Part shown: positions 45,830-58,202 of the stretch, piece by piece
Numbering within the stretch: position 1 is the stretch's first letter
Layout of the letters: each line of letters begins with the position of its first letter
Assembly (NCBI GenBank): GCA_003290165.1
Contig: QNQO01000457.1
Location: 496,001-560,000, forward strand
Reading direction: 5' to 3'
From: Berberis thunbergii
Lineage: Eukaryota > Streptophyta > Magnoliopsida > Ranunculales > Berberidaceae
Length of the DNA stretch: 64,000 nt
Program-made: the position numbers and the translations under genes
The notes under the pieces: generated by a model
What the model was told of the DNA's origin: nothing
Database searches by the model: none
Seen by the model: the letters and a program-made list of their open reading frames with translations, nothing else

Positions 45830-48800
45830 GGTTGTCTTTCAAGATGCTTTGATACATAGTGGGAATTTCTTTTTTATCGACATTAGTGTTCAAGCCTTTT
45901 TGAGTATGTAGAACTACATGCTACCCGTCATTTGATTGATCTTTCGAATAAAATACCCCACTTGCTTCTTGAGCTAAAATGAATGGATCCTCTTCTACCT
46001 TTCTTTTGTCTTTTAGCTTCGACAAGTTTACCATCTCATGGTTCCAAATTGGGTCCACCTTATATGCATTTTTCTTATCTTCCACTTTGACCCAATCACA
46101 ATAGATGATAGTTTCTTTGAAATCTATGTATTCTAGCACCAGTATGTCTCTAACAACTCCATACCATTTGACTACTTGGTCCTTTGGCCTCTTATCTTTC
46201 TTACTAGGAACAAAATGAGCAATGGCATCCATGGAGACACCACTATCTTGTGTCACCAAACATTCATCCAAAGAACTTGTCGCAAATGTGAAACCATTTA
46301 CACAATATTTTGGATATCGGGTTGCCAAAAATTGTGGACCATTGGCTAACCTCCAAAGTGTGGTATTTGTTTCCCCAGCCTTCTCCAACTACATTGTAAA
46401 ACAAATCATCTTAGAACTGAAATCTGAAAATAAAAAAAATTATATATGTATATATATATATATGAATAAAAACACATTATAAAATACCTCATACACAACC
46501 AAGGAATAAAATCTGTAGCTTTCTCAACATTTTTCCTTGACCCTTTTTTTTTACTTTGTGTAGCCAACTCCATGCAATATTCATTGTATTTTCTGCACAA
46601 GTTACCATATTATCATAATTCTATATTTCTAGTTATAAAAAAAGACTAAAATATTATATATCTTACTCTTCCCAATCACTCGAATCAGCAAGTGCATTGA
46701 AAACCCATCTTCGAGCTTGTTTAAATTGTACATTATTTAGCATATAGTTTTTTCCTTTATCCAATGGCTTTTCATCAACATACTCATCATCTACATCAAG
46801 CCACTTCTCTTGACTGTGTTTGTGAGTTCCGAACCGTGGCTTTGCCATATTCTCCATGCAGTATGTAACAGATTCATCTACAAGGTATGATTCTACTATT
46901 AATCCTTCTATGTATCTGAAATTTTTAGCATAGTCTTTGTATCGTTTCATTAACCTATCAATCATAAATAAAATGATAAATTAGTATATAATATAATAAG
47001 ATAAAGTGATGACGCGCACTAAAACTAGAAAAATTATTTACCGCTCAAAGGGATACATCCATCGATATCGAACTGGACCACCAAACATCGCTTCCTCGGT
47101 TAGATGAGCCATGCAATGCACACTTATAACAAAGAATGAAGGCGAAAACTCCTTTTCAAGGACACACATTGCCTCAATCACACCTTTGTGTGCCAACTGA
47201 AGATTTGTTTTGTTGATCACTTTAGCACATAAGATATTAAAGAATAAGCTAATTCTTTGAATAGCTATTCTTAAATCTTTATCCTTCTTGTCACGAAAAA
47301 CATGTCTAAGCAAAGCTGTAAGTAAATGTTGCATAATGACATGGTAATCATGTGACTTCAGTCCTCTTAGCTCCAAGGGATTGCCAAGAACGCAATTACT
47401 CAACTTGGATGAAAATCCACTCGGCAATTTCAACTCTTTTAGTGTATTCATAAATACTTTTTTTTTATTTCTTGGTCAAGGCAAATGATGCTTTTGGCAT
47501 TGAAGTTTTTCCAGTTTCATTGTCATGGCTCAACCAATATCTCTTATGAGTTCCCATGTCTTCCATATCTTTTCGAGAATTCTCACCATCCTTTGTTTTC
47601 TTAGAGACATTCAACAATATGTTCAATAAGTGTTCAATGACATTATTTTCAGTATGCATCACATCAATATTATGTCGTAGCTCAACAAACTTCCAGTGTG
47701 GCAAATCAAATAAAATAGACCTTCTAGACCACGGTGGCGCAATGTTATTGGTTGGTTCATCATTGACGTTATCATTATCAACCATATTCTTGCATTTTTG
47801 CCCACTAACCCTACCTTGTGTAGAACTACCTTCCAAATTTTCCACTATCCTTTGTTCAATTTCTTCTCCAGATAACCGTCGTGGAACACGACGATGTTGA
47901 ACATCTTTGTTGAATCCCTTGTCATATCTAAACTTGTGTTTTGTAGGTAAAAAACGCCGATGGCCTCTATAGCATATTATCTTACTGTTTGAAAGACGTT
48001 CAGATTCTACATCATCAACACAAATAGGGCATGCATTATAACCATGAACATTACAACCAGCTAGAGTCCCATAAGCAGGAAAGTCATGGATACCCCAAAA
48101 TAACATTGCTTTCAACCGAAAATTGCTTTTAGTACACATATCCCAAGTTGAAACACCATCTGCCCACAATTCCTTCAACTCTTCTACTAATGGCTCCAGG
48201 TAAACATCAATATTCTTTCCAGGTGCTTTTGGCTCTTATATTAACAAGGTTAACAAACAAAATCCTTTTTCATGCATAAAGAAGGTGGAAGATTCAAAGG
48301 TGCTATTATTACTAGCCAACAACTATAAGCATTACTTAGATTTCCACGTGGGTTAAAACCATCAGTCGATATTGCAAGTCTCAAATTCCTACTATCAGAG
48401 GCAAACTCTGGCCATCTCATATTTGTTAAAGTCCATTGTGCTGAATCACATGGATGTCTCATCAAATTCCCATCTGAACAAGCATCCTTGTGCCAAGTCA
48501 TTGCTTCACCAATCCACGGTATGCTAAAAAAAATTTCAACCTAGGAATCAATGGAAAATACTTTACAACCTTTTTAGTTTCTTTCCTGTATACCTTGCCG
48601 GAGTCGTTGTCATCGACATCCACATAAACCTTATACCTACCAGAACCACATTTTGGACAACCAACCATTGTCTTACATTCCATCCTCATATCTTTAATTG
48701 TGTTTTTCATGTTTGGGTAGTTATCTGGCAAATTAGAATCATCCGGCAATAAGGTTTTTAGCCATTTTAACAACATCGTCACACTATTACCACTCCAACT

Positions 48801-49394
48801 AAAACGAGTCTTGAAATTCTGCAATTCAATAATGGTGGACAACATGGTCTTATCCTTAGGACACCCATTGTACAAAGGCACAGTCGTTTTTTCCTTATAC
48901 TTTTGATACTTCTTGTTCATAACTGTCTCAGGTTAACGAGAAAGTTTCGGACCACCTTCTGGATTACCGCCAAAACATTCTTCGTCGGTGTCATTCAAGT
49001 CATTTATCTTATCATCAGCCTCCACAGTTTGCATGTTGAGGAATACATCATCAACTAGCTCGCTCATCCTAAGATATTCACAGACATCATCAGGTTCAAC
49101 CACTTCTATCATAGGTACACCAATCACATGCTTGTTTATATTCTCTCCATGATGTATCCACATGACATAATTGGTATCAATGCAATGGCTTAACAAATGA
49201 ACACCTATGTCGTCAACACTAATGTTTCCCCTCGAGTTCCTACATCGAACACATGGGCAAGGAAAAAGACTCTCTCCATTTGCATTATCCTCAACAAGCT
49301 GTTGGAATTGTCTAACGTTGTTTATATACATTGCACTTCCCCGTTTGTTCATCCATGACTTATCTAAAGGAATTGTTGACATTTCTACACACAC
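45830..49394 (-). pseudogene. CACTA-3 TNP2-type transposase, nearly complete with few lesions
   Basis: Starts near 49382 (MSTIPLDKSWMNKRGSAMYI). Domain order: Transposase-associated (CPCVRCRNSRGN, HLLSHCIDTNY), a CPKCGSGRYKVYVD zinc-binding segment, tnp2 core (FASDSRNLRLAISTDGFNPR; GTLAGCNVHGYNACPICVDD), DUF4218 (GLKSHDYHVIMQHLLTALLR; HCMAHLTEEAMFGGPVRYR) ending 47038, further exons 46965-46663 and 46600-46500, and DUF4216 (KWYGVVRDILVLEYIDFKET) from 46388. Lesions: TAA for a Glu codon (GAA in CACTA-1) near 48930, frameshifts near 48520 and 48240, and a stop after 45921. TNP2 is the enzyme that cuts and joins CACTA ends. Confidence 0.9.
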
Positions 49395-49628
49395 AAAAAA
49401 TTAAAAGATTAACTTTAGTCATTGACCAAAGGAATCTAAATTGCTAAATTGCTTGAAAATCATTGACCAATCTAATGAACTTCAATTCATCCAGTCAGCT
49501 TTAATAGAACTGAGGAAAATTGCTGTAAGGTTTGAAGAAAATATTTACTCGATCTGCTGCGATTAGTCAGGTATGCATTCTTTACTCAATTGCATTATTC
49601 TATTTGTTAAATTAATGAGTGAAAGAAA
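49395..49628. other. Upstream of CACTA-3 TNP2
   Basis: Short leader similar to CACTA-1 around 18715-18748, then unrelated DNA. No element boundary seen. Confidence 0.4.
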
Positions 49629-49711
49629 AACCTTCCATCAGTCATCTTCTCCAATATTTCAGTGTAATTGATGTGGTCCATGTGGGGGAAGTAGATTCCT
49701 GCAGGAGTTCT
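49629..49711 (-). pseudogene. Candidate captured exon, gene not recognised
   Basis: The - strand segment between TAAACAG and a donor AAGGTTTTTC reads TPAGIYFPHMDHINYTEILE then KMTDGR. The open frame, splice signals and protein-like composition suggest a genuine exon, upstream of the transposase and not downstream. I do not recognise the family. Confidence 0.4.
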
Positions 49712-52040
49712 GTTTATTTATGTGGTTGTTGGTGCATGTTAGGCTTTCAACAAGGGAACTTTATCTTTCTATCCAAATTGATTTAGCTTGTGTTATGAGT
49801 GGGATGGAGGACGAAACATCATTCATTTGTTTCGTATCTAGAGATGACTGCAAATGTTATAGGGATTTTTCAATCTTTTTGGGGGTGGTTCGTCTTTTGC
49901 GAGAGTTCCCTCTATATCCAGAATACGGACGTGACCTAACACTTTCTAAGATTATCAGAAATTAAGACTTGCCTGCATTCCGTAAAACAAGGGACTTGTG
50001 CAAAATATAGCCTAATTCTGATTGAGGAGATCTCAAGCTGAGATTGCAACCCTCCCCAACATTACCAGGTTGAGGATTATTTGAGGTCAGAACCTATTTC
50101 AAGTCCAACCTTCTTTTGCGTAATCCTAACCAACATCCAGTTGAGTGAAAGAAAAACATCTTAAATCACATTCTAATTTGTTTTAACACATCAACATGAT
50201 CAAATAATCTAAAATAAGTTAAAACCTAAATGGTTTTTTTTTTTAAATGTTCTGCCACGACCTCACTTTCCGTCACCTCATTCCTAACAACATAGGCCAT
50301 CATATTCTCTTGTTTTTGTTATCATACAATGTCATCTCACTTCTTTAGGCTCTTAAACTCATAATATTAGAAAGTGGATTCTTGTTAGTTATTACTTAGG
50401 CTTTTCAGATAGCCTCTTGTTTGGGGGGATATAACAACCCTTGTTGATTTCTTCAGTCAAATTATCTACGGAAAATATCGCTGAAGATGCTGACAATGGA
50501 AACAAAATCTCAAAATCCAGCACCAAATGTTGCCGATGGTAATCAAAACCAGCCAGATCCAGGTAATAAGACCAAAACATATAACTATTGTTTGTATTTT
50601 TTAGATGATATGTATATTGGCATCCATTCTCTTGTTTTTCCCGCGGACCCTTTTTTCATGCACAACACAAAATTTTTAAATTCACATGTTTTTTTTTACT
50701 AGAGATCTGTTATTTCATTACTGTAACCCTTTTATAGGTACATTGTCCTCACCAAGAATGAATGGGTTACGATTCTTTTTATTATTATTTTTTTCTCATT
50801 AAATGTTGCTAGTGTATTGCTCATGCATACAATACACTCTTTTAATTTCATTTGTGCTAAGAGGTGCATCTAGCTCATGTTGGCATCTAATGCCTTATTT
50901 CAAAGTATGAAATATGATATGCTAAGTGGTGCACACGATACACTCTTTTAAACCCATGTTTGTTTTTACGTTAAACTAACATATCAACATGCCTCTGAAC
51001 AATGTGTTTCCTTGCCTTTGAACAATGTGTATCCATGCATCTAACACGAGACCTGTTTACATGCCAGTCATGCAACCTACAAATGTTAGCATGTTTTGAC
51101 ATTGAAGACAAGGCAGTTTTTGTTAGATCACATCATGCCTTTGGCAGTTGTACGCCTTTGAGACTATTGCAGCATGGTTTCATCACTGAATTGCATTTGA
51201 ATGGGGTATTTATGATCAATTTCATTTGAAAGATCCTAGAAGTGCAACGAGTGTGTTTACCTATATATATGTATGCATGCATAAATGTAATCAAGATCCT
51301 GGAAGTTCAACGAGTGTTTTTACCTATATATGTATGTATGTATACATAAATCTAATCATTACAAGTTTACAACATGATTTTTCGACAAAAATTATTGCAA
51401 ATTGATACAAAGAGTTGAGTACTCACGAGCAAGAACTTATGTTTCTTTATCAAGCTTCCTCGTGTTCAAAGTATTGCCACTGGAGGCAGCCTTGTTTGTT
51501 CCTGCTGTAGCTAGAAGATAGACAATAAAGCAACATTATCATTAGCATCAACAAAACAGAATTTTTGGACCAACATAAATATAAACATTTTGTTTTAAAA
51601 TGCACATTACAAGTTAAAATATCCATTAAAGCTTCCTTGTAGGAGCAAAGCTAGTCCAGATACCAGCATTTGTATGTAAATCATATAGCAATGACTTACT
51701 TCTAAATAAAACCCTAATTATATCATTTGTATGTAAATCCCTGAGATGTATTTCCTGGTTTCAAATTATATCAGGAATTTCATACAAAAACTAAAGATTC
51801 AAAAAATTAAATTATATAGGAATTTATCAGGCATACGGTTTTGAGCCCTAGAGATTCAAACCCTAATTTCAAAAAAACCTCTAAATAAAACATACAGATT
51901 CAAAAAACAATTCAGGAACCCTAGAGATTCAAAACCTCTAAATAAAAAAACTCTACATTCAGGAACCCTAATTTCATCAAAAATAAAACAGAGAAAGAGA
52001 GAGAGTACCTGTACGAGAGAATGGTTGCAATGGCTGATCG
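49712..52040. other. CACTA-3 5' spacer
   Basis: No recognised gene. Two exon-like bits were noted. On + about 50459-50563 has CAG and GT borders. On - about 51507-51440 reads AGTNKAASSGNTLNTRKLDK then ET and a stop. Neither can be named. Direct repeats of AAGATCCTRGAAGTKCAACG occur near 51231 and 51293. The stretch 51690-52010 matches CACTA-2 at 16360-16640. Confidence 0.4.
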
Positions 52041-52049
52041 ATTTTGAAG

Positions 52050-52310
52050 ACGCCGAGTACTAAGGAGGGAAGACCAGGGGAGGAGGGAAGTCGAGGGAGG
52101 GAGCAGGGAAGGAGAAGAGCAGGGAAGTCGAGTGGAGTAGAGTTGAGGGAGGGAACAGGGATGTCGATGGCGATGTCGATGGAATTCGAGGAAGTCGATG
52201 GAAGTCGAGGGATGGAAGTTGAGGAAGTCGTTGGAAGTCGATGTCGATGGAAGTCGAGGGATGGAAGTCGAGGGTAGTCGATGGAAGTCGAGTGGAGGGA
52301 AGGTCGAGCG
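52050..52310 (-). repeat. G/A-rich minisatellite in the CACTA-3 5' region
   Basis: Irregular units of GATGGAAGTCGAGGGATGG and GAGGGAGGGAGCAGGGAAG. Homologous to 16641-16950 but with a different arrangement, so the array evolves quickly. Confidence 0.85.
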
Positions 52311-52349
52311 CCAAAATAGCCCGCCCAAATTTTCTTTCAGCTTTTCATG

Positions 52350-52715
52350 TAGCCACGGTTTTGAGCCATTGCTAAAACTAGCCACGGTTTAGAACCGTTG
52401 CTAAATTTTTTTTGCAACGGTTTTGAGCCGTTGCTAGAACTAGCCACGGTTTAGAACCGTTGCTAAATTTTTTTTTTTTGCAACGGCTTTGAGCCGTTTC
52501 TAATAATGCCCACGGTTTTGAGCTGTTGCTACCAATAGCCACGGTTTTTAGCCGTGCCTAATATACCAACGGTTTTAAGCCGTGGCCAGGGTTTTTTTTA
52601 CCCACGATTTTAAGCCGTTGGTACTTATAGCTACGATTTTTTTCCGTGGAAAATAAACCAATGGTTTATAACCGTGGCCAGCTTGGCGTAGCTAAACTAG
52701 CCTTTTGGTGTAGTG
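52350..52715 (-). repeat. CACTA-3 5' terminal and subterminal repeats
   Basis: Palindromic units such as CCACGGTTTAGAACCGTTGC; the terminus ends at 52715. One adjacent pair of units (about 52378-52460) is directly duplicated. Confidence 0.88.
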
Positions 52716-52718
52716 TTG

Positions 52719-53009
52719 ACCCCTAAGGGGAAGTCCATACTTCTTCTTCACGATGTAAGAAGAAATGCAGAGGTCCCATGGAACCATTGGATGCTCATTC
52801 AAACTAGGTGGCCTAATCCAATAACAGGTCTTATTAAGACCCATTGCTACAAATGTCAGAACATTCAGAGATGCCGCCAACAGATATCCTCCTTCGTCCC
52901 TAATTAGCAAGGCCAAAACGCATTTTCTGGAAAGACGCATTTGAGGAACATGCTTTACAATGTTCATGACATTGCTTGAAACTATGAGAACCAACCTATA
53001 TATAGGCAT
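52719..53009 (-). pseudogene. gypsy-A antisense ORF, part 1 (right of CACTA-3)
   Basis: The - strand open frame from 53009 contains LIRDEGGYLLAASLNVLTFV and ends KKKYGLPLRGQ at the CACTA-3 border. The frame continues into 39879-39755. Function unknown. It lies between gypsy pol and the polypurine tract at 53149, the place where the antisense ORF of Tat-group elements is expected. Confidence 0.55.
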
Positions 53010-53148
53010 AACATTTCACAAAAGAAGGTCATCAAGTAGTCACATTAGTGTTAAATGCTATACGGGGAATTAGGAAGGGATGGTTCCAAGTACAATTGCA
53101 CCAGTCTACATTCATCGAATTAATGGAACTGCATGCAGCCCTATTAAC

Positions 53149-53455
53149 TTGGGGGGGGCAATAGATGGTAAACCAAACCATCTCGCAATCTAATCCATAC
53201 ATGTGGCATGATGATCTCCTCAACAGAATGGAACAAGCCCAAATAAGTGCCTGACCTGTCTAAAAGACAGAACAAAGCCTGATATGCTCCAAGCCCACTG
53301 AGGTGAATACTTGGAAGGTGGACCTAATCAACAAGGCCCTATTAAGCCTACAAGTCAAATGTTCCAACCCAGCAACCCATATGACCTAATAAGGCAAGTA
53401 TCTAGGAGTTTGACCTAAGATAGGCAGGCTAGTGAGGCATTAACCCCTACTTGGA
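53149..53455 (+). repeat. gypsy-A polypurine tract and 3' LTR fragment
   Basis: The G-rich tract TTGGGGGGGG (53149-53158) is followed by sequence similar to the gypsy-B LTR (58216 onward). Shared phrases are GTGGCATGATGATCTC and AATAAGGCAAGTATCTA. After about 290 bp the LTR runs directly into integrase coding sequence of gypsy-B at a GGAAAACACC both could share. The LTR is truncated by that junction. Confidence 0.65.
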
Positions 53456-53876
53456 AAACACCATTCACTCTAGCTTACGGAGTGGTGGCAATGATCCCAG
53501 TAGAGCTGGGAATGCCAACATTCAGAACGGAGGAGTTCAGATCGGATGGAAACGATGAAGCTTTGCGCATCTGACTAGACCTCCTCGAGGAAAAAGAGAT
53601 GAGGCTTCCGCCAAAATAGTTGCCTACCAACAAAGAATGGCTCAGTACTATAATAAGAAGGTCAATCCATTAGAGTTCAAAGTACGAGACTGGGTACTCA
53701 GAAAAACTCAACAAAACACTAAAGAATCAGGCGCGGGCAAGCTAAATCCAAACTGGGAAGGGCCCTACAAAGTGATTAAGGTCAACAGAAAAGGGGCATA
53801 TTGGTTAGGAATCATGAATGGTGAAGACCTTAAGCGGCCATGGAATGTAGAACATCTAAAGAAATATTATCATTAA
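53450..53876 (+). pseudogene. gypsy-B integrase C-terminal part
   Basis: The + strand reads TPFTLAYGVVAMIPVELGMP, then TFRTEEFRSDGNDEALRI, stop, LDLLEEKEMR. After a break comes MAQYYNKKVNPLEFKVRDWV and KLNPNWEGPYKVIKVNRKGA Y, ending with HLKKYYH. This is the region after the integrase core through the GPY/F module, typical of Ty3/gypsy. Two breaks prevent function. The 5' edge is the LTR junction. Confidence 0.8.
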
Positions 53877-53959
53877 AAGGTATTTGTTTTTACTAAAGTT
53901 TCACTGTCGTTCATTAAATCCAACTAGGTATCTAGTCAATCTCTTACAATCTAATTAAG
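53877..53959. other. Short spacer after integrase
   Basis: Non-coding, leads into the tandem array. Confidence 0.4.
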
Positions 53960-55340
53960 CATCAGACCCGCTGGTCTGATCTCCATGTCGGACCACTAGA
54001 TGAGTTAACTTCTGGTCAGCTCTAATGCCTAGTCCTCCAATAGCAGACACAGACAACTTAGAAAGTGGGAGTCTAGTCATAGCTCATGAAGCCTAATCAA
54101 GATGACTTGCCAGGGATCATTGTTCACCCATAGACAATGTTGGTCTAACTTGACAAAAGTTTAGTCAGTTCGTAAGACTGATGAAAACAACTTCTAGTCC
54201 GCTCTAATGCCTAGTCTTCCAAGAGCGGACAAAGACGACTTAGAAAGTGGGAGTCTAGTTATAGTTCATGAAGCCTGATCAAGATGGCTCACAAGGGATC
54301 ATTGTCTGACCATAGACAATGATGGAAGAACTCGACCAAATTTAGTCAGTTCATTAAGGCTGATGAAGATAACTTCTAGTCCGCTAGAACACCTTATCTG
54401 CCAAAAATGGACAAAGATGGCTTAGAAAGTGGAAGTCAAGTCAGAGCTCATGAAGTCCGATCAAGATGACTTGTCAGGGATAATTGTCTAACCATAGAAA
54501 ATGATGGCCAAACTCGACCAAAGTTTAGTCAGTTCATTAAGATCGATGAAGATAACTTCGAGTCCTCTTTAATGCCTAGTCCGCCAAGAGCGAACAAAGA
54601 CGACTTAGAAAGTGGGAATCTAGTTATAGCTTATGAAGCCTAATCAAGATGGCTTGCTAGGGATAATTGTCCAACCATAGACAATGATGGCCAAACTCGA
54701 CCAAAGTTTAGTTAGCTTGTTAAGATTGATGAAGACAACTTATGGTCTGCTCTAATGCCTAGTCCGCCAAAAGCGAACAAATACAATTTAGAAAGTGGGA
54801 ATCTAGTTATAGGTCATGAAGCCTGATCGAGATAGCTTGCCAGCAATCACTGTCTGACCATAGACAATGATGGCCGAACTCGACGAAAGTTTAGTCAGTT
54901 CATTAATGTTGATGAAGATAACTTTTGGTCCGCTCTAACGCCTAGTCCACCAAGAACGGACAAAGTTGACTTAGAATGTGGAAGTCTAGTGAGAATTCGT
55001 GAAGCCTAATCAAGATGACTTGCCAGGGATCATTATTTGACCATAGAAAATTATGGCCAAACCCAACCAAAGTTTAGTCAGTTCATTAAGGCTGGTGAAA
55101 ATAACTTTTGGTCCCCTCCAAGGCCTAGTCCACCAAGAACGAACAAATATGGCTTAGAATGTGGAAGTCTAGTCAAAGCTCATTAAACCTTTCCAAGATG
55201 ACTTGCTAGGGATAATTGTCCGACCACAGACAATGATGGACAAATTTCACCAAAGTTTAGTCAGTTCATCAAGATTGATGAAGACAACTTCTAGTATACC
55301 CTACAACCTAGTCCGCCAATAGCGAATTAAGATGGCTTGA
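53960..55340 (+). repeat. Tandem array of about 183-bp units in the gypsy-B 3' region
   Basis: The landmark TTAGTCAGTT (or variant) occurs at 54161, 54342, 54525, 54708, 54891, 55074 and 55257, giving periods of 181 then 183 five times. Each unit also has GCCTAGTCCGCCAAGAGCG and GACTTAGAAAGTGGGAGTC. About seven and a half copies, moderately diverged. Tandem arrays in the 3' untranslated part of Tat/Ogre elements are known seeds of satellite DNA. Confidence 0.9.
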
Positions 55341-55988
55341 GAAATCGAAAATATGATTAACTTAGGAACTCGAATGATCTCTGGTCCGTCAAAATTATTT
55401 TTACTCTGCTGCATAGTAATTAGCCAACCTACAAGGTTTGGCCAAAATAACTTTTGGATCGTTAAAGAGTCTAGACTAATTGCTTGACTACAAAAGCAAT
55501 CGCAAGTTGAACGGTCTAAACTCTCATTAACATATCAACTAGACAATTTCCTAACTTAGCAAAATTTCTTCTCTAAAGACCAACAACATGGCAAGGAAAC
55601 ACGAAAGATATTCAGTAGGAAAAGTTCAGAAAGTATAAAGTGTCACTTAAGAAATCTTATTTCATTGATGATTAAGAAAATATAGAATTTACTCCTTATT
55701 AGGAGGAGGTTCAAATACAATGGGGCTGGGCTTAACAGGAAAAGAAGAAAGGGATGGCTCCACACGCACTACAACATCAGCACTTTAACTTGGGTCGTCC
55801 TATTCTTTTGATTGGTCAGAAGCTTCTTCGAACTCCGTGTAGGCCGCCTTTTTGTAAAAAGAGATATCCCAATCAACATGATCCTTTTCCAACAACTCTA
55901 GCATTCCTTTCACAACTCTGTGGATTGAAACGTGCCCTAGATTGCTCAGTACTTAGCTTATTTTTTATCAGGCTAAGCTCAATTTGTG
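55341..55988. other. gypsy-B spacer
   Basis: Decaying continuation of the array, then non-coding DNA. The open frame at 55754-56032 (+) lies opposite the antisense ORF end and has no recognised product. Confidence 0.4.
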
Positions 55989-57710
55989 TCAAGAGGAGTT
56001 GCTTTTCTGCATCCTTGCAAGCTTGGCGTTGAAAGCAACGTCAGCCTCTAGCTGGCGACATCGGGCATCCCATTTAGATTCCCTGTTGCTATTCTCAATG
56101 TTCAGAGCTTGAATCTCAGACTGCATCTTGGCCATGGCTTCCCTGGCAAGTTTTAGGTCACATTGGGTGTGATTCAGCTCGACTTCCAACCTGTCCTTCA
56201 CAAACATCACATTGGCCAGATCAGGCTCAAGTGACTCTGAGCGGACCTCAGAGCGTCCAATCTTGTCTGTAAGGCCTCCAGATGGACCCCCGATTCAGTA
56301 GGCCTCCGACTTGAAACAACACCCGCCTGATCAGCCTGGCCATCAAGCTGCTTTTTCAGCAGCTCAATCTCGTGAAGAGCATCTAAATATGACTTATGTA
56401 GACATGCAAAAGCTTGCGCCATGGTGTACACTCTCTCACGAACGACCTCTACTTCTACCCTAGAAATGACAACTTGGTTCAGATACAACATCCCCAACAT
56501 CAGATGTCTCTATCCCTTGTCCATACGCTCATCCATTGTATTCCCTTCTGGCTTCGGACCAAGATTGGCAAGATTGAAGCATAAGAAATGTTTTCTTCTT
56601 GATGCCAAGCCTGGTTGCTCATCTATACCATATCTGGGGAAAAAAGACTAATCCGTGAAGGGCAGTACAGACAACGATGAGGGGACCTTTCACCATAGGG
56701 GCGAAGGTCAAGTGACTTTTCGCTAGACAGAGATGACTTTTGTTATAAATAGGGGTTATACTTGAAATCATACAAAGAAAAAGAGCGAGTCTGGCCAGCA
56801 TTAGATGAGGCAGCCACTCCCACCTGCAGTAGTATGTTGCACATCATCCATTATTCCCACCATCTTCAGATACTTATTCTCCAGGTCGGGAAGGGAAACA
56901 TGAGTTTTAGCCCGAGCATCTTGCCTCTCAGATAGAACAACTTTTGTCCTAGCGGATACAACAAGTTCTTGCTTCGCAATAGTTAGCCCCTCCTCCAAAG
57001 GGGCTAGTAGCCTGGAAGCGGTCTTAACTGCAGTTCGTGGCTTCTTAGAAAGTAAAGATGAGGGAAGTGTTGTATCCAACTCCTCCCACCTTGAAAGACT
57101 AGGAATTTTAACCAGCTTCCTCTTCTTTGAAAGAGGACCGCCAATAGGATCAAGTTTAGAGATTCTGAAGAGAGTGAGAGGCTCATGCCAGTAATCCCAT
57201 AGTCCGCTGCGCTTGATGTTTTCAAACTGCACAACATCTTCCATCCTCATGAAAGGCAACTCATCAAATAGGCCCAAAGCTTCTTTGTCTTCTGAAGAAA
57301 AAAACGCTATCGAAAAATTTTCTACAAAAAACACAAATAATAGTTCAATATGCAATCAACACAATTTGGAACAATAAAGGTATTACACTCACTCAGTTGT
57401 TTGAACTTCCGATTGATCAGACGAACGTCGAGCTCAAAATACTTCGAGTCTGCAGAGCCATAAAGCAATACTTATGCCAGGACTTAAAATCATCAGGCAA
57501 AGTGCCCAAACAAGACATTGACTTCAACAAACAAATAACATGCTTGTTCAACCGAGAAAAGGTGAGCAGTTGGATTGCCCTCAGAGATAGTCGAAGGCCA
57601 GCATCTTTTGCTCAGATTAGAACGCGATCACAATTCTATACCCATTTGGCACCAGCTGAGTGGGCAGAATGCCAAGGTACACTAAGAAGCGCTAAATTTC
57701 CTTGATAACA
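55989..57710 (-). pseudogene. gypsy-B antisense ORF, coiled-coil protein
   Basis: Several - strand frames join into one decayed protein. About 57710-57400 contains LPDDFKSWHKYCFMALQT. 57355-56801 contains SGLWDYWHEPLTLFRIS, a basic KKRKLVKIP patch and a helical ARTKVVLSERQDARAKT. 56500-56207 contains HEIELLKKQLDG. 56210-55989 contains AREAMAKMQSEIQALNIEN and heptad-like spacing. Such antisense ORFs with N-terminal globular and C-terminal coiled-coil parts occur in Tat-lineage elements, function unknown. Frameshifts and a stop near 56790 break it. Confidence 0.6.
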
Positions 57711-58202
57711 TGAAAACGAACACTCGACTGAAGCATACTCGTGTGCAAGAAAATGAATCCTCTTGGAGAAGACAAGGGTGTCTGACCAGCTCCTAAGGAA
57801 AAGATATCCAGATCATCAGGGATTCACCAAATCCATCTCTGAAATTAACCACTCCCCGAAAAATGCACAACCTTCAGCGACTAGTTTATCAGGAAGCTGA
57901 TTCTAGCCTGCCATTGAAGAATGTGTGAACCTTCGATTGACACTTGCAAAAACGAAAGTTGAGCAAAACTAGAACACATAAACGAAGCAATAAAGCTTGA
58001 TCTTTGAGAAATTGCAGAAGTAAAGAAACTCAACTCTGCAAAGAAAGAGATTATATAAAAGTAGGGATTCACGCCTTTTTTAGCAGTCACATACCTATTT
58101 AATGATATGTGCCACTTGAGAAAACATTTCAGACTCAATCATCACAATTGTCCAATTCCCTTATGACGTGACTTAGTGGACCGGCGAGCTGGCCCACTAA
58201 CT
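57711..58202. other. gypsy-B region before the polypurine tract
   Basis: No coding sequence recognised. Probably the promoter side of the antisense ORF. Confidence 0.4.

Larger units (their letters stand above)
39880..52715 (-). mobile_element. CACTA-3: best preserved CACTA element with captured genes
   Basis: Left terminus CACTACACCAAAAATGGCC at 39880 (3' end); right terminus CCTTTTGGTGTAGTG at 52715 (5' end); perfect TSD TTG (39877-39879, 52716-52718); 12,836 bp. Contents on the - strand from 5' to 3': TNP2 (49394-45830), second ORF (45534-43963), TGA-type bZIP piece, dicarboxylate transporter piece, ACR piece. TNP2 has only a few lesions, so this copy is younger than CACTA-1 but still unlikely to be autonomous. 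Confidence 0.92.
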
